Below are positions 23,488-35,464 of a stretch of DNA of 64,000 nucleotides, piece after piece. How positions within the stretch are numbered: position 1 is the stretch's first letter; every line of letters begins with the position of its first letter. Under the pieces are notes generated by a model that saw only the letters and a program-made list of their open reading frames with translations, was not told where the DNA came from and did no database searches. The DNA is taken from contig JAKSXM010000123.1 in NCBI GenBank assembly GCA_022575985.1, positions 62,001 to 126,000 of the forward strand, given 5' to 3'. Origin of the DNA: Anagrus nilaparvatae. Lineage: Eukaryota; Arthropoda; Insecta; Hymenoptera; Mymaridae. Position numbers and translations under genes: made by a program.

Positions 23488-23894
23488 CACTTTAAAAAGT
23501 AACTTTCTTATATTAACAAAAAAATTAGAACATTTTCGAAAAATTACTAAATTTTCAAAAAAATTTATAATTATTCGAAAAAAATCGTATACTTACTAAA
23601 TTTAGTATATTAACAAAAAGTTCGAGTATTCTCGATTTTTTTTTGTGAATTCGCAAGAAAAATTGATAATTTTCCATTTTTTTTCGAAAATTTCCGAAAA
23701 ATAGTTGTGAATTTGCAACTTTTTTCGTAAAATCATTAAAAAAAAATCGAGAATTCTCGAATTTTTCGATAATATACTAAATTTAGTAAATTTACGATTT
23801 TTATCGAATATTTACAACATTTTTTGAAAATTTACTAATTTTTCGAAAAAATTCTATTTTTTTTGGAAATCTAAGAAAGTTACTTTTTACAGTG
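23488..23894. mobile_element. Complete CACTGTAAAAAG-type MITE with TA flanks
   Basis: The termini CACTTTAAAAAGTAACTTTC and GAAAGTTACTTTTTACAGTG are inverted copies, and TA lies directly outside both (23486-23487 and 23895-23896). The 407-bp body is a low-complexity palindrome. A partial relative sits at 12922. Confidence 0.8.
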
Positions 23895-25396
23895 TACTTA
23901 AGCTTTTGAGTACTCGGTTAGGCTGCTTTGCTTGAATTTTCAAGCAGGGTCAAAAATTTGACTACAATTAAAAATTTTTAGAGTTATTTTTAGGCTTCTT
24001 AGTCAAAATACCCTAAAAATCAAATAATTTGCTTGAAAATTCAAGCAAAGCAACTTATATCTGCGTACTTACAAATGCAAAATCTAGTTTTTTGCAGTCC
24101 GCATATGCTTAGAATTAATAAAATTAAAAATTAAAAAAAAAAAAGAATAAAAATGTTTAAATATTTAAATAAATATCAAATATATCTATATATTTTCAGC
24201 ATTAATAAATATAATGAATGTACATTTAAAATTTTATAATTGAATAACCAAATATTTTATGTAAATAATAAATGTTATGCATAAGGTTTAATAAAGAATT
24301 TTTATTTTTTTAATATTTAAAGTTTCGTACAAACAAAAATGCATATTAATTTTCATTTTCAACTTAACAGCTACTTTTATCGTTATCATAGCTATTAAAT
24401 ATTGGCGCTAGAATAAGGCTGATCAATAATCTAAAAAATAGACTACTATAGCAGGAACTAAATAACCTTATACATTGATAAATCATTTTACTTTTGCTTA
24501 AAAAAAGGAGAAACTATTGTCTTTGATTGGAATAAATTAATTGAGTGATTTTGAACTAAAAAATTAATAATTTTATTTAAATCAATAATATTGATTTTGG
24601 ACCATTATAACTCTATAACTAATACTATTCATGAAATTTTGGTTAATTTATAATGAAATTTTTAAATAAAAACCTAGTTTACGCTTTTACCCAAACGGGA
24701 TTCATCGCTAACTGAGCCCCTTGGAACTCACGTTGTGTTGCTATAAAAAATCATTCACTGGTACGCGACTCTGAGAGTTTATATTATCAGAGTGTCTGAA
24801 GGATAGCGGAAATTGGTATAAACAATTTTTTCCACTTATTTCGAGGATTTTTTGGGGGGTTTATAATAAACCTTAGGTTATAAAACAAGAAATTTAAATC
24901 CAAAAAATCAAGAAAATCAAGAAAATCAAGAATAGAAGAAAATCAATTCTGCGAGTATGCAGCCCAAATCGACTTGTGGACCCCTGAATCAAATCCTGCG
25001 TTAAATTTTGGTTTCAGTAGCTAAACGGAAAATATTTTTCAATTTAAAATAAACATTCAGCAGAAATAATAAAAAAAAATTGAGATTATTTACAAAAGGG
25101 TGCCTAAAATACGTAAATAGATGTCGGTGATTAAGAATTGAATGTATAAAGCTAAAAATTGCTGAAAAGTTCAAGGGAAAGACTTAATTTTAGTTGCTTT
25201 CTCGGAAAAATACAGGAGTTTGGAACAATTTCCGCGATCCTTTAGTCTAACTTGGTCTCAGAACCATTTCCATAAAATCCCTCAATAATTTTAAACACAA
25301 TAATAATAATAATTTTTTTAATAAGCTTGTGGGAAACAAAAAGCATTTAATAATTTTAATTTGTTAATAAGGAATTTTTTTTAATCTTATTTACAG

Positions 25397-25527
25397 TTGT
25401 AGAGATTATGACATATTCTTCATCTTCTTTTCCCGATTTTGAAGTATTTCGTGTGAACAGACCATTTTATTTTCGTATCATAAATAAAGAAGTTATTATC
25501 TTTGAAGGATCTTTAAAATCAACTTAA
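25397..25527 (+). CDS. Serpin alternative terminal exon B (P1 Tyr predicted)
   Basis: Acceptor TTATTTACAG; 43 codons in the shared phase. Loop VVEIMTY-SSSS, then FRVNRPFYFRIINKEVIIFE and a terminal GSLKST. P1 Tyr suggests a chymotrypsin-like target. AATAAA lies at 25577, about 50 bp after the stop, so this is a true terminal exon. It is closest to exon F (35337). Confidence 0.9.
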
Positions 25528-26641
25528 TAAATATTAATTTTCATAGTATACATCAATGTAGAAAATATTATTAAAAAATAAAATTTTAAACTAAAAAATT
25601 AGGAATTTTATTTAAATCAATAACATCGATTTTGTGCCATTATAACTTTATAAGTACCATTCATGAAATTTGGGCAATACATAAAGGATTTTTCGCCAAC
25701 TGGGCCTATATGAATAGGACTGAAACTCTATACATATGTGTAATTGGTAAAAAAGTTTTTACTGGCGCCGGATTTATTCCAGCTACACATGTACTTGGGG
25801 ATAATTGTTCACAAGATACACAGCTATTTTTTGTGGATAATGTGACTAGGTTACTAGTTTACCCAGAAGTTTACAGAGAATCAGGTGGAAACTGGTCCTC
25901 ACTAATTTTTTTCCACATGTGTAATAAAAAATAAGTCCTTCGAGCAATTTTTAGCTTTCTTCATTTGATCCTCAATTATTTACAGCCATTTTCGTTATTT
26001 TGGGCTGTTGCTGTAAATTAACTGTAAATTTTCTCATTATTGCCACCGAATTCTTATTTTTAATTGATAAATATTCGATTATTACAAAAGTAAAAATTTG
26101 ATTTCGGGGTCCAAAAGTTGATTTGGTCACATGCGCAGAAAATAATTATTTACGATTTTGCTTTTGAATTTAAATACCTCAAAATATGCAGGTTTGATCT
26201 TCTAATTTGGCTTCAATTTCTGATTTTTTAACCTTTTCCCACCCCCCAAAAAAGTCCGTGTGATAAATTAATCTGAAAACTTCAGACAAATAAAAATGAT
26301 ATTTCGCGCTTTTGGGTTCTTAGAAGCAATAATACAAAAATTTTAAGCCAAAGTCCAAAAAACGGCGAAACTTTAAAAATGGCTGTCAATACTTAAGAAT
26401 CAAACATTGAAAACTATAGGAACTGCCGACAGAAAAGACTTAGTTTTGGTTGCTTTCTCGGGAAACATTGTTTTGGCCCATTCCCTTAACCCTTTATAGT
26501 CTAACTTAAGCTCAGTTACCATAGAATTTATCAATAATTTTAAAACTAACTCTAATAATCATTTTTTTAATAAGCTTTGGGAAGTAAAAAATATATAATA
26601 ATTTTGTTAATAAAGAATTTAAAACAATTTTATTATTACAG

Positions 26642-26772
26642 CTCTGGTTGTTTCTATTACTTCGGCAAGTTTTAATCCCGGTTATGAGATATTGAACGTT
26701 GATAGACCATTTTATTATCGTATCATAAATGAAGAAGTCATTCTTTTTGAAGGTTCTATAAAATCAACATAA
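26642..26772 (+). CDS. Serpin alternative terminal exon C (P1 Thr predicted)
   Basis: Acceptor TATTATTACAG; 43 codons. Loop ALVVSIT-SASF, then LNVDRPFYYRIINEEVILFE and GSIKST. A small P1 residue (Thr) suits elastase-like enzymes; the exact scissile bond is uncertain. AATAAA is at 26827. Near-identical in its C-terminal half to D and G, with divergence concentrated in the loop. Confidence 0.9.
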
Positions 26773-28045
26773 CAATGTTTATTATCAATTAATTTTGATA
26801 GTGTATAGTAGAAAATTTTATCTAAAAATAAAATTAAAAAAAAATTAATTATACTTTTTTATTTCAATATGTTTTTTAAGTTTTTAATATCGCTATAGTT
26901 ACATTGGTTAAGAACAACTAGAACGTTACCAATAAAGAGGCATAAGTATGATATGGGATCCCGCGGATATGATTCTCTAATAATGTGAAAATTAATAAAA
27001 TTTTTATTTTGCGGAATAAAGTTATACTTATGTTTTATAATTAAGAAGGGGCTAAATTAAAAAATTAAATTAAAGGTGCAATTTTTATTCAATTGTAATA
27101 CGGGTTTTCCCTAAATATATACTCTATAATTAAGCCTGGCAATTATTTTTAAAAAATGCTTTATTTTTTGATAGTTTTAACAAGTTAGCTACAATTTTGG
27201 TAAACAGCGCCTAATTTCAATTACGAATCCAAGATACTTTTTAAAATAAATAACAAGCTAATATTTTATATTATCTTTTTGGCATACAAAAAAGTTGTTT
27301 TTTATTTCGAGAAAATATTTTACATTAATTGAGCATTTTATCTTCGTCAGTTCGACAGAGAAAATGAAATTTTCGGTTAGATTTTCATGTGGTTACGCCG
27401 GTGACTTGGTGGGAAATTCAAATATTTTAAAAACTAATAATTTAACAAATATCATTTATTTGATCCCAAGTTTTCAGGTTATAGTTCATTCAAAAGATTT
27501 TTTTAAGGGGTAAAAATAGTTTGTAAGGAAGAACTTTATGTCCAAATTAGAAAAAAATCGGACTTGCTAATTTTGAAAAATTTAAGCTCAAAAGCAAAAT
27601 TTTAAATAAAGATTTTTTGCGCAATCCAAGTGCAGTCCACATTAATTTTCAGACTCTGGAATCGAATGCTGCGAAAAATTTCATATAAATTCTTAAAAGA
27701 AAAAGTTTTTGTAAAATAAACATTTGGCAGCAATAATAAAAAAATTGTAAGCCAATGTCCAAAAAAGGGCGAAACCTCAAAAATGGTTGTCAATAATTCA
27801 GAATCGAACATAGAATGCTATAGGAATAGCTGACAGAAAAGACTTAGTTTTAGTTGCTTTCTCGGAAAAAATTGTTTGACCCATTCCCATAACCCTTTAT
27901 AGCCTAACTTATTCTCAGTTAACATAGAATCCATAAATAATTTTAAAACCAACTCTAATAATCATTTTTTTAATAAGCTTTGGGAAGTAAAAAATATATA
28001 ATAATTTTTTTTAATAAAGAATTAAAAAAAATTTTATTATTACAG

Positions 28046-28179
28046 CTGTGCAGTTTGCTTCTGCTACTTCGGCAGGTTTTAATTCCTATATTATGATATT
28101 GAACGTTGATAGACCATTTTATTATCGTATTATAAATGAAGAAGTTATTCTTTTTGAAGGTTCTATAAAATCAACATAA
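28046..28179 (+). CDS. Serpin alternative terminal exon D (P1 Ala predicted)
   Basis: Acceptor TATTATTACAG; 44 codons. Loop AVQFASA-TSAG, then the same LNVDRPFYYRIINEEVILFE strand as exon C. P1 Ala, or a neighbouring small residue, points to elastase-like targets. AATAAA at 28234. A tandem duplicate of C that carries the same roughly 200-bp upstream intron block. Confidence 0.9.
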
Positions 28180-28291
28180 CAATGGTTATTATCAATAAAT
28201 TTTGATAGTGTATAGTAGAAAATTTTATCTAAAAATAAAATTTTAAAAAAATTAATTATACTTTTTTATTTCAATATGTTTTTTAAGTTTT

Positions 28292-28855
28292 TAATATCGC
28301 TAGTTACATTGGTTAAAAACTAATGGAACGTTACTAATAAGGAGGCACGAGTGATATGGAATCCTGCGGATATAATTCCCTAATATTGTAAACATATTTT
28401 TATACTGCGGAATAAAGTTATACTTATATGTTTCATAACTTAGAATGCATACTCGAGGCATATGCTAAAAGGGCAAAATTAAAAAACCAAATTAAAGGTG
28501 CAATATTTATTCAATTGTAATACGGGCTAGCCCCGAGGGATTGCCTTAAATATACTCTAATATAATGAAGTCTAGAAATTAGGAAACATTACTAAAAAAA
28601 ATGAGTAAACCCAAAATAGTGACAGTGTTTAGAAGTTAGCTACAATTTTGGAATTCATTTTTTGGAAAACAGCACTTAATTTCAATTACGAATCCAAGAA
28701 ACTTTTTATACATTAATAACAATTTATTTTCGACAGTTTCGTCTTTTATTATGCGATTAATATTGATTACATAACAAAATATTGATTCCATATCACTCGT
28801 GTCTTCTTATTGGTAATGTTCTAGTAGTTTTTCCCAATGAAACTAGTGATATTTT
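28292..28855 (+). promoter_or_regulatory. Inverted-repeat pair in the D-E intron (possible pre-mRNA stem)
   Basis: A roughly 70-nt arm at 28292-28363 (AATATCGCTAGTTACATTGG through GAGTGATATGGAATC) is mirrored at 28783-28855. A third, left-type arm lies downstream of exon C at 26886-26958. The same pairing recurs before exon H (36493/37112). In RNA the arms would form a stem placing exon D's end close to exon E's acceptor region. Role in splicing is inference; a decayed MITE is the alternative. Confidence 0.45.
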
Positions 28856-29066
28856 TTACCAGTATTTCTGCTTACCTAAATATTTTCTAAAATATAGTCC
28901 GAATAATTATATAATTTCGCATAACTAATGCTTCAAATTGAGTTTAATGTTTAAACTAATACTTTTTTTTAAAAAAAACTAACCTTAAAGGCATACATTA
29001 AAAAAAATTGTGCAAAATTTTTATTTATGGGTTTTAAAATAAAAAATTTTAAAAAATTATTTGCAG

Positions 29067-29203
29067 GGGTTATTGCTGTGTTATCTTCATTTCCAGCCCC
29101 TGAAATTGAGAAAATACATTTTTATGTGGACAGGCCATTTTATTTCCGTATAGTAAATAAAGAAGTTGGTCTCTTTGAAGGTTCTATAAAATCACCAAAA
29201 TAG
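29067..29203 (+). CDS. Serpin alternative terminal exon E (small P1 predicted)
   Basis: Acceptor TTATTTGCAG; 45 codons. Loop GVIAVLS-SFPAP, then FYVDRPFYFRIVNKEVGLFE and GSIKSPK. By hinge counting P1 is Ser; the preceding Leu is a possible alternative. AATAAA at 29269. Pairs with exon H by sequence and by upstream intron. Confidence 0.9.
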
Positions 29204-29699
29204 ATTAATTAAGAAATTAATTTTGTACTGAAAAATTTTATATCAGGAAATAATTCAGTCTTATTTTGAATAAATAACATTGACTTTAAGAGCAATTCTA
29301 TAACCTTGCAAGCAACCTTCTCAATTTCAGCGTTTCACATATGCAGTTCAGGCCCAATGAGAATTTTTATTTGAATTAATCTTAAAAAACTAATATACTA
29401 ATAATAACTATCCTATTCTAAAAAGGAGTTGTTGCTATGTACATTGTTGTACATTGTTATCGCAATAAAAGCGTTCTGATTGGCTACTAATACCGACTCA
29501 TAATAATAATCGTTGTGTATTTATGTATGATTATTCATAGTATTAGTAATATTTATTTATTGCAGAAAAAATAAATATATAACCTAAATTTAAATTGTTT
29601 TTTTTTTGGTAAAAATTAAAATTCATGTTTTTTTCATTAGTTGAAAATTGATATTCCAAAAAAAGTATATAGGGTTATATTATTTTTTTTTCTTATTTT

Positions 29700-31418
29700 T
29701 ATTATTTGAAAAATAATAAATTACATAAAAGGCGTATTTCCAACTCACTTCAAAAAAGCTATCATTAAACCAATCTATAAGTCAGGTGATAAATCCTTAA
29801 TTACTAACTACAGACCGATCTCTCTAACATCAAATATTGCTAAAATATTTGAAAAGATTATTAAATACAGGCTATCAAACTATCTTGAAAAAAATTTATT
29901 AATATTAAATAGACAGTTTGGCTTTAAATCCGGTATATCAACAAATGATGCTATTGCCCATGTCACTAAATACTTATATGACAGTCTTGATCGTTCAAAA
30001 AAACCTTTATGTATAATCTTGGACCTAGACAAGGAATTGACTGTGTTAGTCACGAGCTTTTGCTAGATAAACTTGAAGCTGTAGGTATTAGAGGTGTAGC
30101 TTATAATTTATTTAAAAGTTACTTGCATAACAGAGTACAAAAAGTTAAAATAAATGAAGTCACTAGTGATTATGAACAGGTAACAATTGGTGTGCTTCAG
30201 GGTTCCGTTTTGGGCCCCATTCTATTTAATATTTACATTTATGATTTATTACATATTAGTGAGAATATCATCTCATTTGCTGATGACACTGTCATCCTAG
30301 TCTCAAGCAATAATTGGGAAACAACCCAAAATATAGCGAATGATATCCTTAATGATACATATAATTGGTTTAATGATAACTTACTGAGCCTAAATACTGG
30401 AAAATCTAATTATATCACATTTTCCTTAAGTTCTGATATGATTCCTGATAATGTTGAAATATTTATTAATGACGAAATTAACAACTCAATTATTAAACTA
30501 AACAGAGTAGATCATACCAAGTATTTAGGTATTATTATAGATCAGTTTTTACGTTGGGATAGACATATAACTGAATTGCTAAAAAAAACGAGGTTCATCA
30601 TATTTTTATTCCATAAATTAAAATATATACTTAGCAGCAATCAACTGAAAGTCATGTACTACGCTTCTTTCCACTCCATCATATCATATGGTATACTGGG
30701 GTGGGGTGGAGCTAATGATACATTAATTAAGCTGATTCAAAACGTACAATATAGATTATTTAAGTTTTTAAATCTAAACCTGAGTAAAGATAGCAACAAC
30801 AATAATGAGCAAACAATATTAAATGTCAAGCAAACATTCTATTTTTTTGCTATTAAGAAAGAAATAATTAAATTATATAATTCCTTGTTAGAGAAGAATG
30901 AAAATAATCTTGATACTAACAGAAATAATTTAGTAAATATCCCAAAAAAAACTTTAGCTACTGACCAAAAGTGTTATTCTTTTATAGTTTTTAAAATCTT
31001 TAATGCTTTTCCCAAAAAAGTTAAGAATTTAGGTAACCTTAGTCACATTCCCCAAAGTTGGATTAACTCTTTTAAAAAATGGTTGTCAAAATTTTTTTTG
31101 TAGACTAATTTAAAAAAATTAATATCCATTACATCTAGTATTATATAAGAACATTAATGCATTATGTCTTAAGACATAATCTAATATCTAATACCAAATC
31201 TTTATAATTATATTATATTTAAATTTATTGACATATTATATTAATATATTTATATTTATAATAATTTTTTATAAAAGCTATTGTAAAACTTAAAAATTAT
31301 ATTTCTAAACTGACTTGGGTCCATGTACAAACTTTGTGTTTCTATGGGTTATGGCAATTTGTCATAACATTGTATTTAATACCCTAAACGATGATAAATA
31401 AATAATAAATAAATAAAG
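29700..31418 (+). mobile_element. 5'-truncated CR1/jockey-like LINE
   Basis: Reverse transcriptase blocks appear in order: HFKKAIIKPIYKSGDKS, TNYRPISLTSNIAKIFEKII, QFGFKSG, then after a frameshift near 30030 VSHELLLDKLEAVGIRG, GVLQGSVLGPILFNIYI and FADDTVIL. The open frame 30009-31103 encodes the finger, palm and C-terminal part, ending KWLSKFFL. The AAKAF-type block has lost residues at the frameshift, so the copy is dead although its catalytic FADD is intact. The tail is a short ATAAATAA microsatellite (about 31391-31418), usual for CR1-type elements. Confidence 0.85.
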
Positions 31419-31979
31419 TGAAAAATTTGTTGTTAAAAATTCACCTTATTTATATAAAATAACCGATATTAACATGGAACATGTTCATTGGATGGGGTAT
31501 TTGATTAAGTTTGGCTCGGCAGTGGGGGGGGGGGGTGAAAAATTGACGTTTTTAGGGGTGGGGTGAAAAAGTAACGTTTTTAAAGGTAGAGGCTTAGAAT
31601 ATTTTCAATTTAGGGACTTAGGATAATTTGAAGTGGGAGTCAGAGGCTGATCATGCCCTGATAAGTACAAGAACTTAGAATACTTTAAGTTTATGGATTT
31701 AGGATACTTTATATTTCTTTATTTATTGTAATTTCGGTTTTTGGATTTATTACAGTTATGAGTGAACATGTTCCATGCTCGTTGGTTGTGTAGTTACACA
31801 AACCGGTTATACATTTTTTTAAACCAAATGGGTGAAACAAAATAAAATGTCCAAATAAATTTATAAAAAACCATCAATTATTGTAATAATATAATAAGTA
31901 ATAAATAAAATTATTAAATGGTGAATATCCTATCCTAAAAATGGGTTAGTCATCGATACGGTAACTATGTACATTGTCA

Positions 31980-34245
31980 CAGGACACGACGAAAGGCGCA
32001 AAGAGCGCGGGACAGACCTGAGGCTGCCGTGCTTTCTCAGGAACACAAGGACGCCAAACACCGGCTGGCCAAGGCCATCCGTCAAAGCAAGGCCCGATGT
32101 CTGTGTTCATTACGCGATGATGTAAACAAGGACCCCTGAAAGGCCCATCCGGGAAAACCCGGTTGAGGTGATACCCAGGGAGGAAGTGCCGCTGTTCAGC
32201 GAAGGCGAGATAGTCAAGGCCATAAAGGCCATGAAAAATGGTAAGGCGCCGGGGCCGGACGGGATACCAGCGGAAGTGCTCAAAAGAGCGGTTAAAGTAA
32301 TCCCTGGTATCCTGTTAAACATGTTCAATGCGTGTTTGGTGGCTGGAGTGTTCCCAAAGCAGTGGAAGATGGCACGTCTCGTGCTCTTGAACAAGGGCAA
32401 GGGGGGAGCCCCGGACTCTCCATCATCTTACAGACCTTTGTGTATGTTAAATACCATTGGTAAGGTGATGGAGAGTATGCTCCGGGCAAGGCTCAGAAGG
32501 GCAATCGAGGAGGGCGGTGGTCTCTCCGAGGAGCAGCATGGCTTTCGTGAAGGGCATTCCACGATAGACGCCATCCGGCGTGTCGTGGATACCGTAAAGG
32601 CTGAGAGGGAAAAGCGGCCTGCAATTCGCAAGGACGTCCTTCTGGTAACGCTGGACGTCAAAAACGCTTTCAACTCGGCCAGGTGGGATGACATGATCCG
32701 GTCTCTCGAGTACGATTTCCAGATACCCAGCTATCTGGGTAACGTACTAAAGGATTACCTGCGGGACCGGAGACTGCTCTACGACACGCTCGATGGAAGG
32801 CGTGAAAGGGTTTTGAGTGCAGGCATCGCGCAGGGCTCGGTTCTTGGACCGGACCTGTGGAATGCCTTTTACGATGACTTGTTGCGCGTCCACCTCCCGG
32901 AAGGAGTTTCCCTGATCGGGTACGCCGACGACGTGGCCCTGACCATAACTGGCAGGGACATGGAAGTGACCCAGGAGAGGTTGAATCTAGTCATGAGACG
33001 GATCAACCTCTGGATGGGCGATCATGGGCTCCAGCTTGCGATCCCAAAAACGGAGATTGTACTGCTGACCCGTCGAAGGGTTCCCACCGACTTCGATGTA
33101 ATTATCGACGACGGCGGAAACCCTCACACGATCCGAACCAGAACATCGGTGAAATACCTGGGAGTTCAGCTTGATAACAAGCTGACCTTCTGGGAGCAAT
33201 TTCAGAGGTCGTGTGAAAAGGCAGCGTCGGTCGCATCCTCCCTGTCAAGGCTCATGGCCAACATTGGGGGACCCAAACCAGGGAAGCGAAGGCTCCTGAT
33301 GTCAGTCGTCAACTCTGTCCTGCTTTACGGATCAGAAGTCTGGGCGAAGACCACAGAAATTGTCAAGTACAGACATAAGATATCGTCTGTACAGAGGCAA
33401 GCGGCAGTGAGGATCGCCTGCGGATATCACACGGTATCTCTAGAGGCGATCCAGGTTGTCGCCTCGGTGATACCCATCGACCTGCTAGCGTTGGAGCGGA
33501 AATTCATCTACGAGAGCGTAGATGAGCGCGAAGTGGCATCCACTCGCGCCCGCTCCAACTCTATGGAAGAATGGCAGAAACGATGGAAAAAAGACGAAGA
33601 GGAAAATGCCCAATGGACGCGCAGGCTGATCTCAGATCTGCAGGCATGGATGGGACGACAGCATGGGGAGGTAGATTTCTACCTCACCCAGTTCCTAACT
33701 GGACACGGATATTTCCGTGTCATGTTGGAGCACTGGCAAAAGGTGGCAACAAAGGAGTGCTTGCACTGTCCGGGCGTGGATGATACAGTAGAGCACACAT
33801 TCTTCGAATGTGTGCGCTACGCGGAGGGGCGCCCGCCCTTCCCGATTTGGAGGCCGGAGACGGTGGTCCCGGAAATGCTACGGAGTTCCGAAAACTGGAA
33901 CAAAGTAGCAGAGTACGTGAGGGCCACCTTGCTGAAGAAGAAAGAGGAGGGCTTTCTATCGTAGAGAGCTCTCCTGTCCCTAGGCAGGGGGGAAGGCAGC
34001 GGCCAGCTGCCTAGGCTGCGCGTCCCAAACTGAAGTTATACCTGAAAAGGGAGTTCCGGTTTGGGACAAACAAGCGCGGGGGGTTTAAAGTGTGTTTATC
34101 CAGTAAGAATCTGGGGCGTAGCCGGCGACCGCGATCGCCGGTGGTCTCCCAGTTGTATTCTTTGTACAACTGGGCGGTCATGGAAATTTGCGGGCCTTTA
34201 CGGTCCGCAAACACTCCATGGCTGATGCAAGATTCACATATTTCC

Positions 34246-34275
<30 letters not shown>
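31980..34275 (+). mobile_element. 5'-truncated R1-clade LINE with target duplication
   Basis: A GC-rich insert in an AT-rich locus. The ORF2 part 32168-33964 (598 codons) encodes a reverse transcriptase: KNGKAPGPDGIPAEVLK, SSYRPLCMLNTIGKVME, LDVKNAFNSARWDD, GIAQGSVLGPDLWN and IGYADDVAL. A C-terminal CLHC...H...C zinc-knuckle follows. The stretch before it (DDVNKDP) runs into TGA where the family has Trp, so the copy is inactive. The 3' UTR forms hairpins and ends in about 27 A. Direct repeats AACTATGTACATTGTCA at 31963-31979 and 34276-34292 are the target-site duplication. The target is not 28S rDNA. Confidence 0.92.
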
Positions 34276-34279
<4 letters not shown>

Positions 34280-34613
34280 ATGTACATTGTCATCGCTAAA
34301 AGTGTCATTCTGATTGGCTCATTCAAATTTCATTGTTAATAGGTTAAAACTCATTGTTTTATTGTTTATATTATGTTTTTATTATTTTTAAGGTTAGTTA
34401 GTATATTGAATATGGATATCAATAAAAATATTAAAGTAAGAATAACTTTTGGTATTTGAGAAAATAATTAAGGTTGAGAGTTTTAAATCATTCTGCGCGC
34501 GATGCGCGCCTAATACTAGTAATATAAATAGCACGTTAAAAAAAAGGAAACATATTATTTATTTTTATGGTTTTAGTTTTAAATATTATATTAGTTATAA
34601 ATATTATTTGCAG

Positions 34614-34747
34614 TTGTAGGTATTATTACTTTTTCTGCTGCTCTTATTCCCGAGCATGAAGAATTACATGTATATAGACAGACCGTTTTATTTTCGTATA
34701 ATAAAAAAAGATGCTGTTATACATTTGAAGGTTCTATAAAATCATAA
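34614..34747 (+). pseudogene. Decayed serpin terminal exon (pseudo-I)
   Basis: The acceptor ATTATTTGCAG and the loop VVGIITF-SAALIPEHEEL are intact and nearly identical to exon I (37746). Relative to exon I there is then a 4-nt insertion just before the DRPF motif and a 2-nt insertion before FEGS. The two restore the frame for the last residues, but the conserved DRPFYFRI strand is read out of frame. The strand-4B/5B segment needed for folding is therefore lost, although splicing could still occur. Confidence 0.85.
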
Positions 34748-35336
34748 AAATAATACAGAAAAATTTACATTCAAATTTTAAGCCGTATGTTAATACTCAA
34801 AGATTACAGTTTAGCAAAAGGGGACAGCGGACATTTTTAACATTTTGATCACATAGACTCAAGAAAACTTTTTTGTTAACTCACCAATATATGCACAGTT
34901 GATTTGGACTTTGAAAAAAAATTATTTATTAACTTTTGGAAAGAAAAAAAAAAATCAAAAGAGCTTTCGTTTTGGATATAAGTGGAGAGGACACTATGTA
35001 TACTGTTCCTATGAAAACCACCCATTTACAAAAGGGGGCCTAAAACACGTAAATAGCTGTCGGTAATTAAGAATTGAATGTATAAAGCTAAAAATTGCTG
35101 AAAACACCAAGGGAAAAACTTAATTTTAGTTGCTTTTTCGGAAAAATACAGGATTTTGGAACAACTTCTTTAGTCTAACTTGGTATCAGAACCATTTACC
35201 ATAGACTTCCTCAATAATTATAAAACATTAATAATAATAAATTTTTTCATAAGCTTGTGGGAAACAAAAAGCATTTAATAATTTTAAAAACATTTAATTA
35301 TTGTTAATAAGGAATTTTTTAAAATCTTATTTACAG

Positions 35337-35464
35337 TTGTAGCTATTTCTGAATCTTCTTCTTCTAATCCCGATTATGAAGTATTACGTGTGAACAGACC
35401 ATTTTATTTTCGTATCATAAATAAAGAAGTTATTATCTTCGAAGGTTCTTCAAAATCAACGTAA
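35337..35464 (+). CDS. Serpin alternative terminal exon F (small P1 predicted)
   Basis: Acceptor TTATTTACAG; 42 codons. Loop VVAISES-SSSNPD, then LRVNRPFYFRIINKEVIIFE and GSSKST. P1 Ser by counting; Glu at P2 is unusual, and the inhibitory target is unclear. AATAAA at 35511. Paralogue of exon B, with most differences in the loop. Confidence 0.9.

Larger units (their letters stand above)
29410..34510. mobile_element. Nested retroelement insertion splitting the exon array
   Basis: Between exons E and pseudo-I the sequence departs from the H-I spacer (37465-37745) at about 29410 and rejoins it near 34510. The paralogous block thus shows an insertion of about 5.1 kb here. It holds a dispersed repeat (29430-29560), a CR1/jockey-like LINE, another copy of the dispersed repeat, and an R1-like LINE inside that copy. 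About 31430-31960 is low-complexity, with a G13 run near 31527. Confidence 0.75.

Noticed and set aside
24351..24414. Extra serpin terminal exon after TTAACAG
   Set aside because: In phase it reads only 13 residues (ATFIVIIAIKYWR) before a stop, with no DRPF-type strand.
25632..25934. Open frame of 100 codons in the B-C intron
   Set aside because: A diverged copy near 35560-35880 has indels and stops in this frame, so it is duplicated intron sequence.
32110..33199. Minus-strand frames opposite the R1-like ORF
   Set aside because: Antisense shadows of the reverse transcriptase frame in GC-rich sequence.
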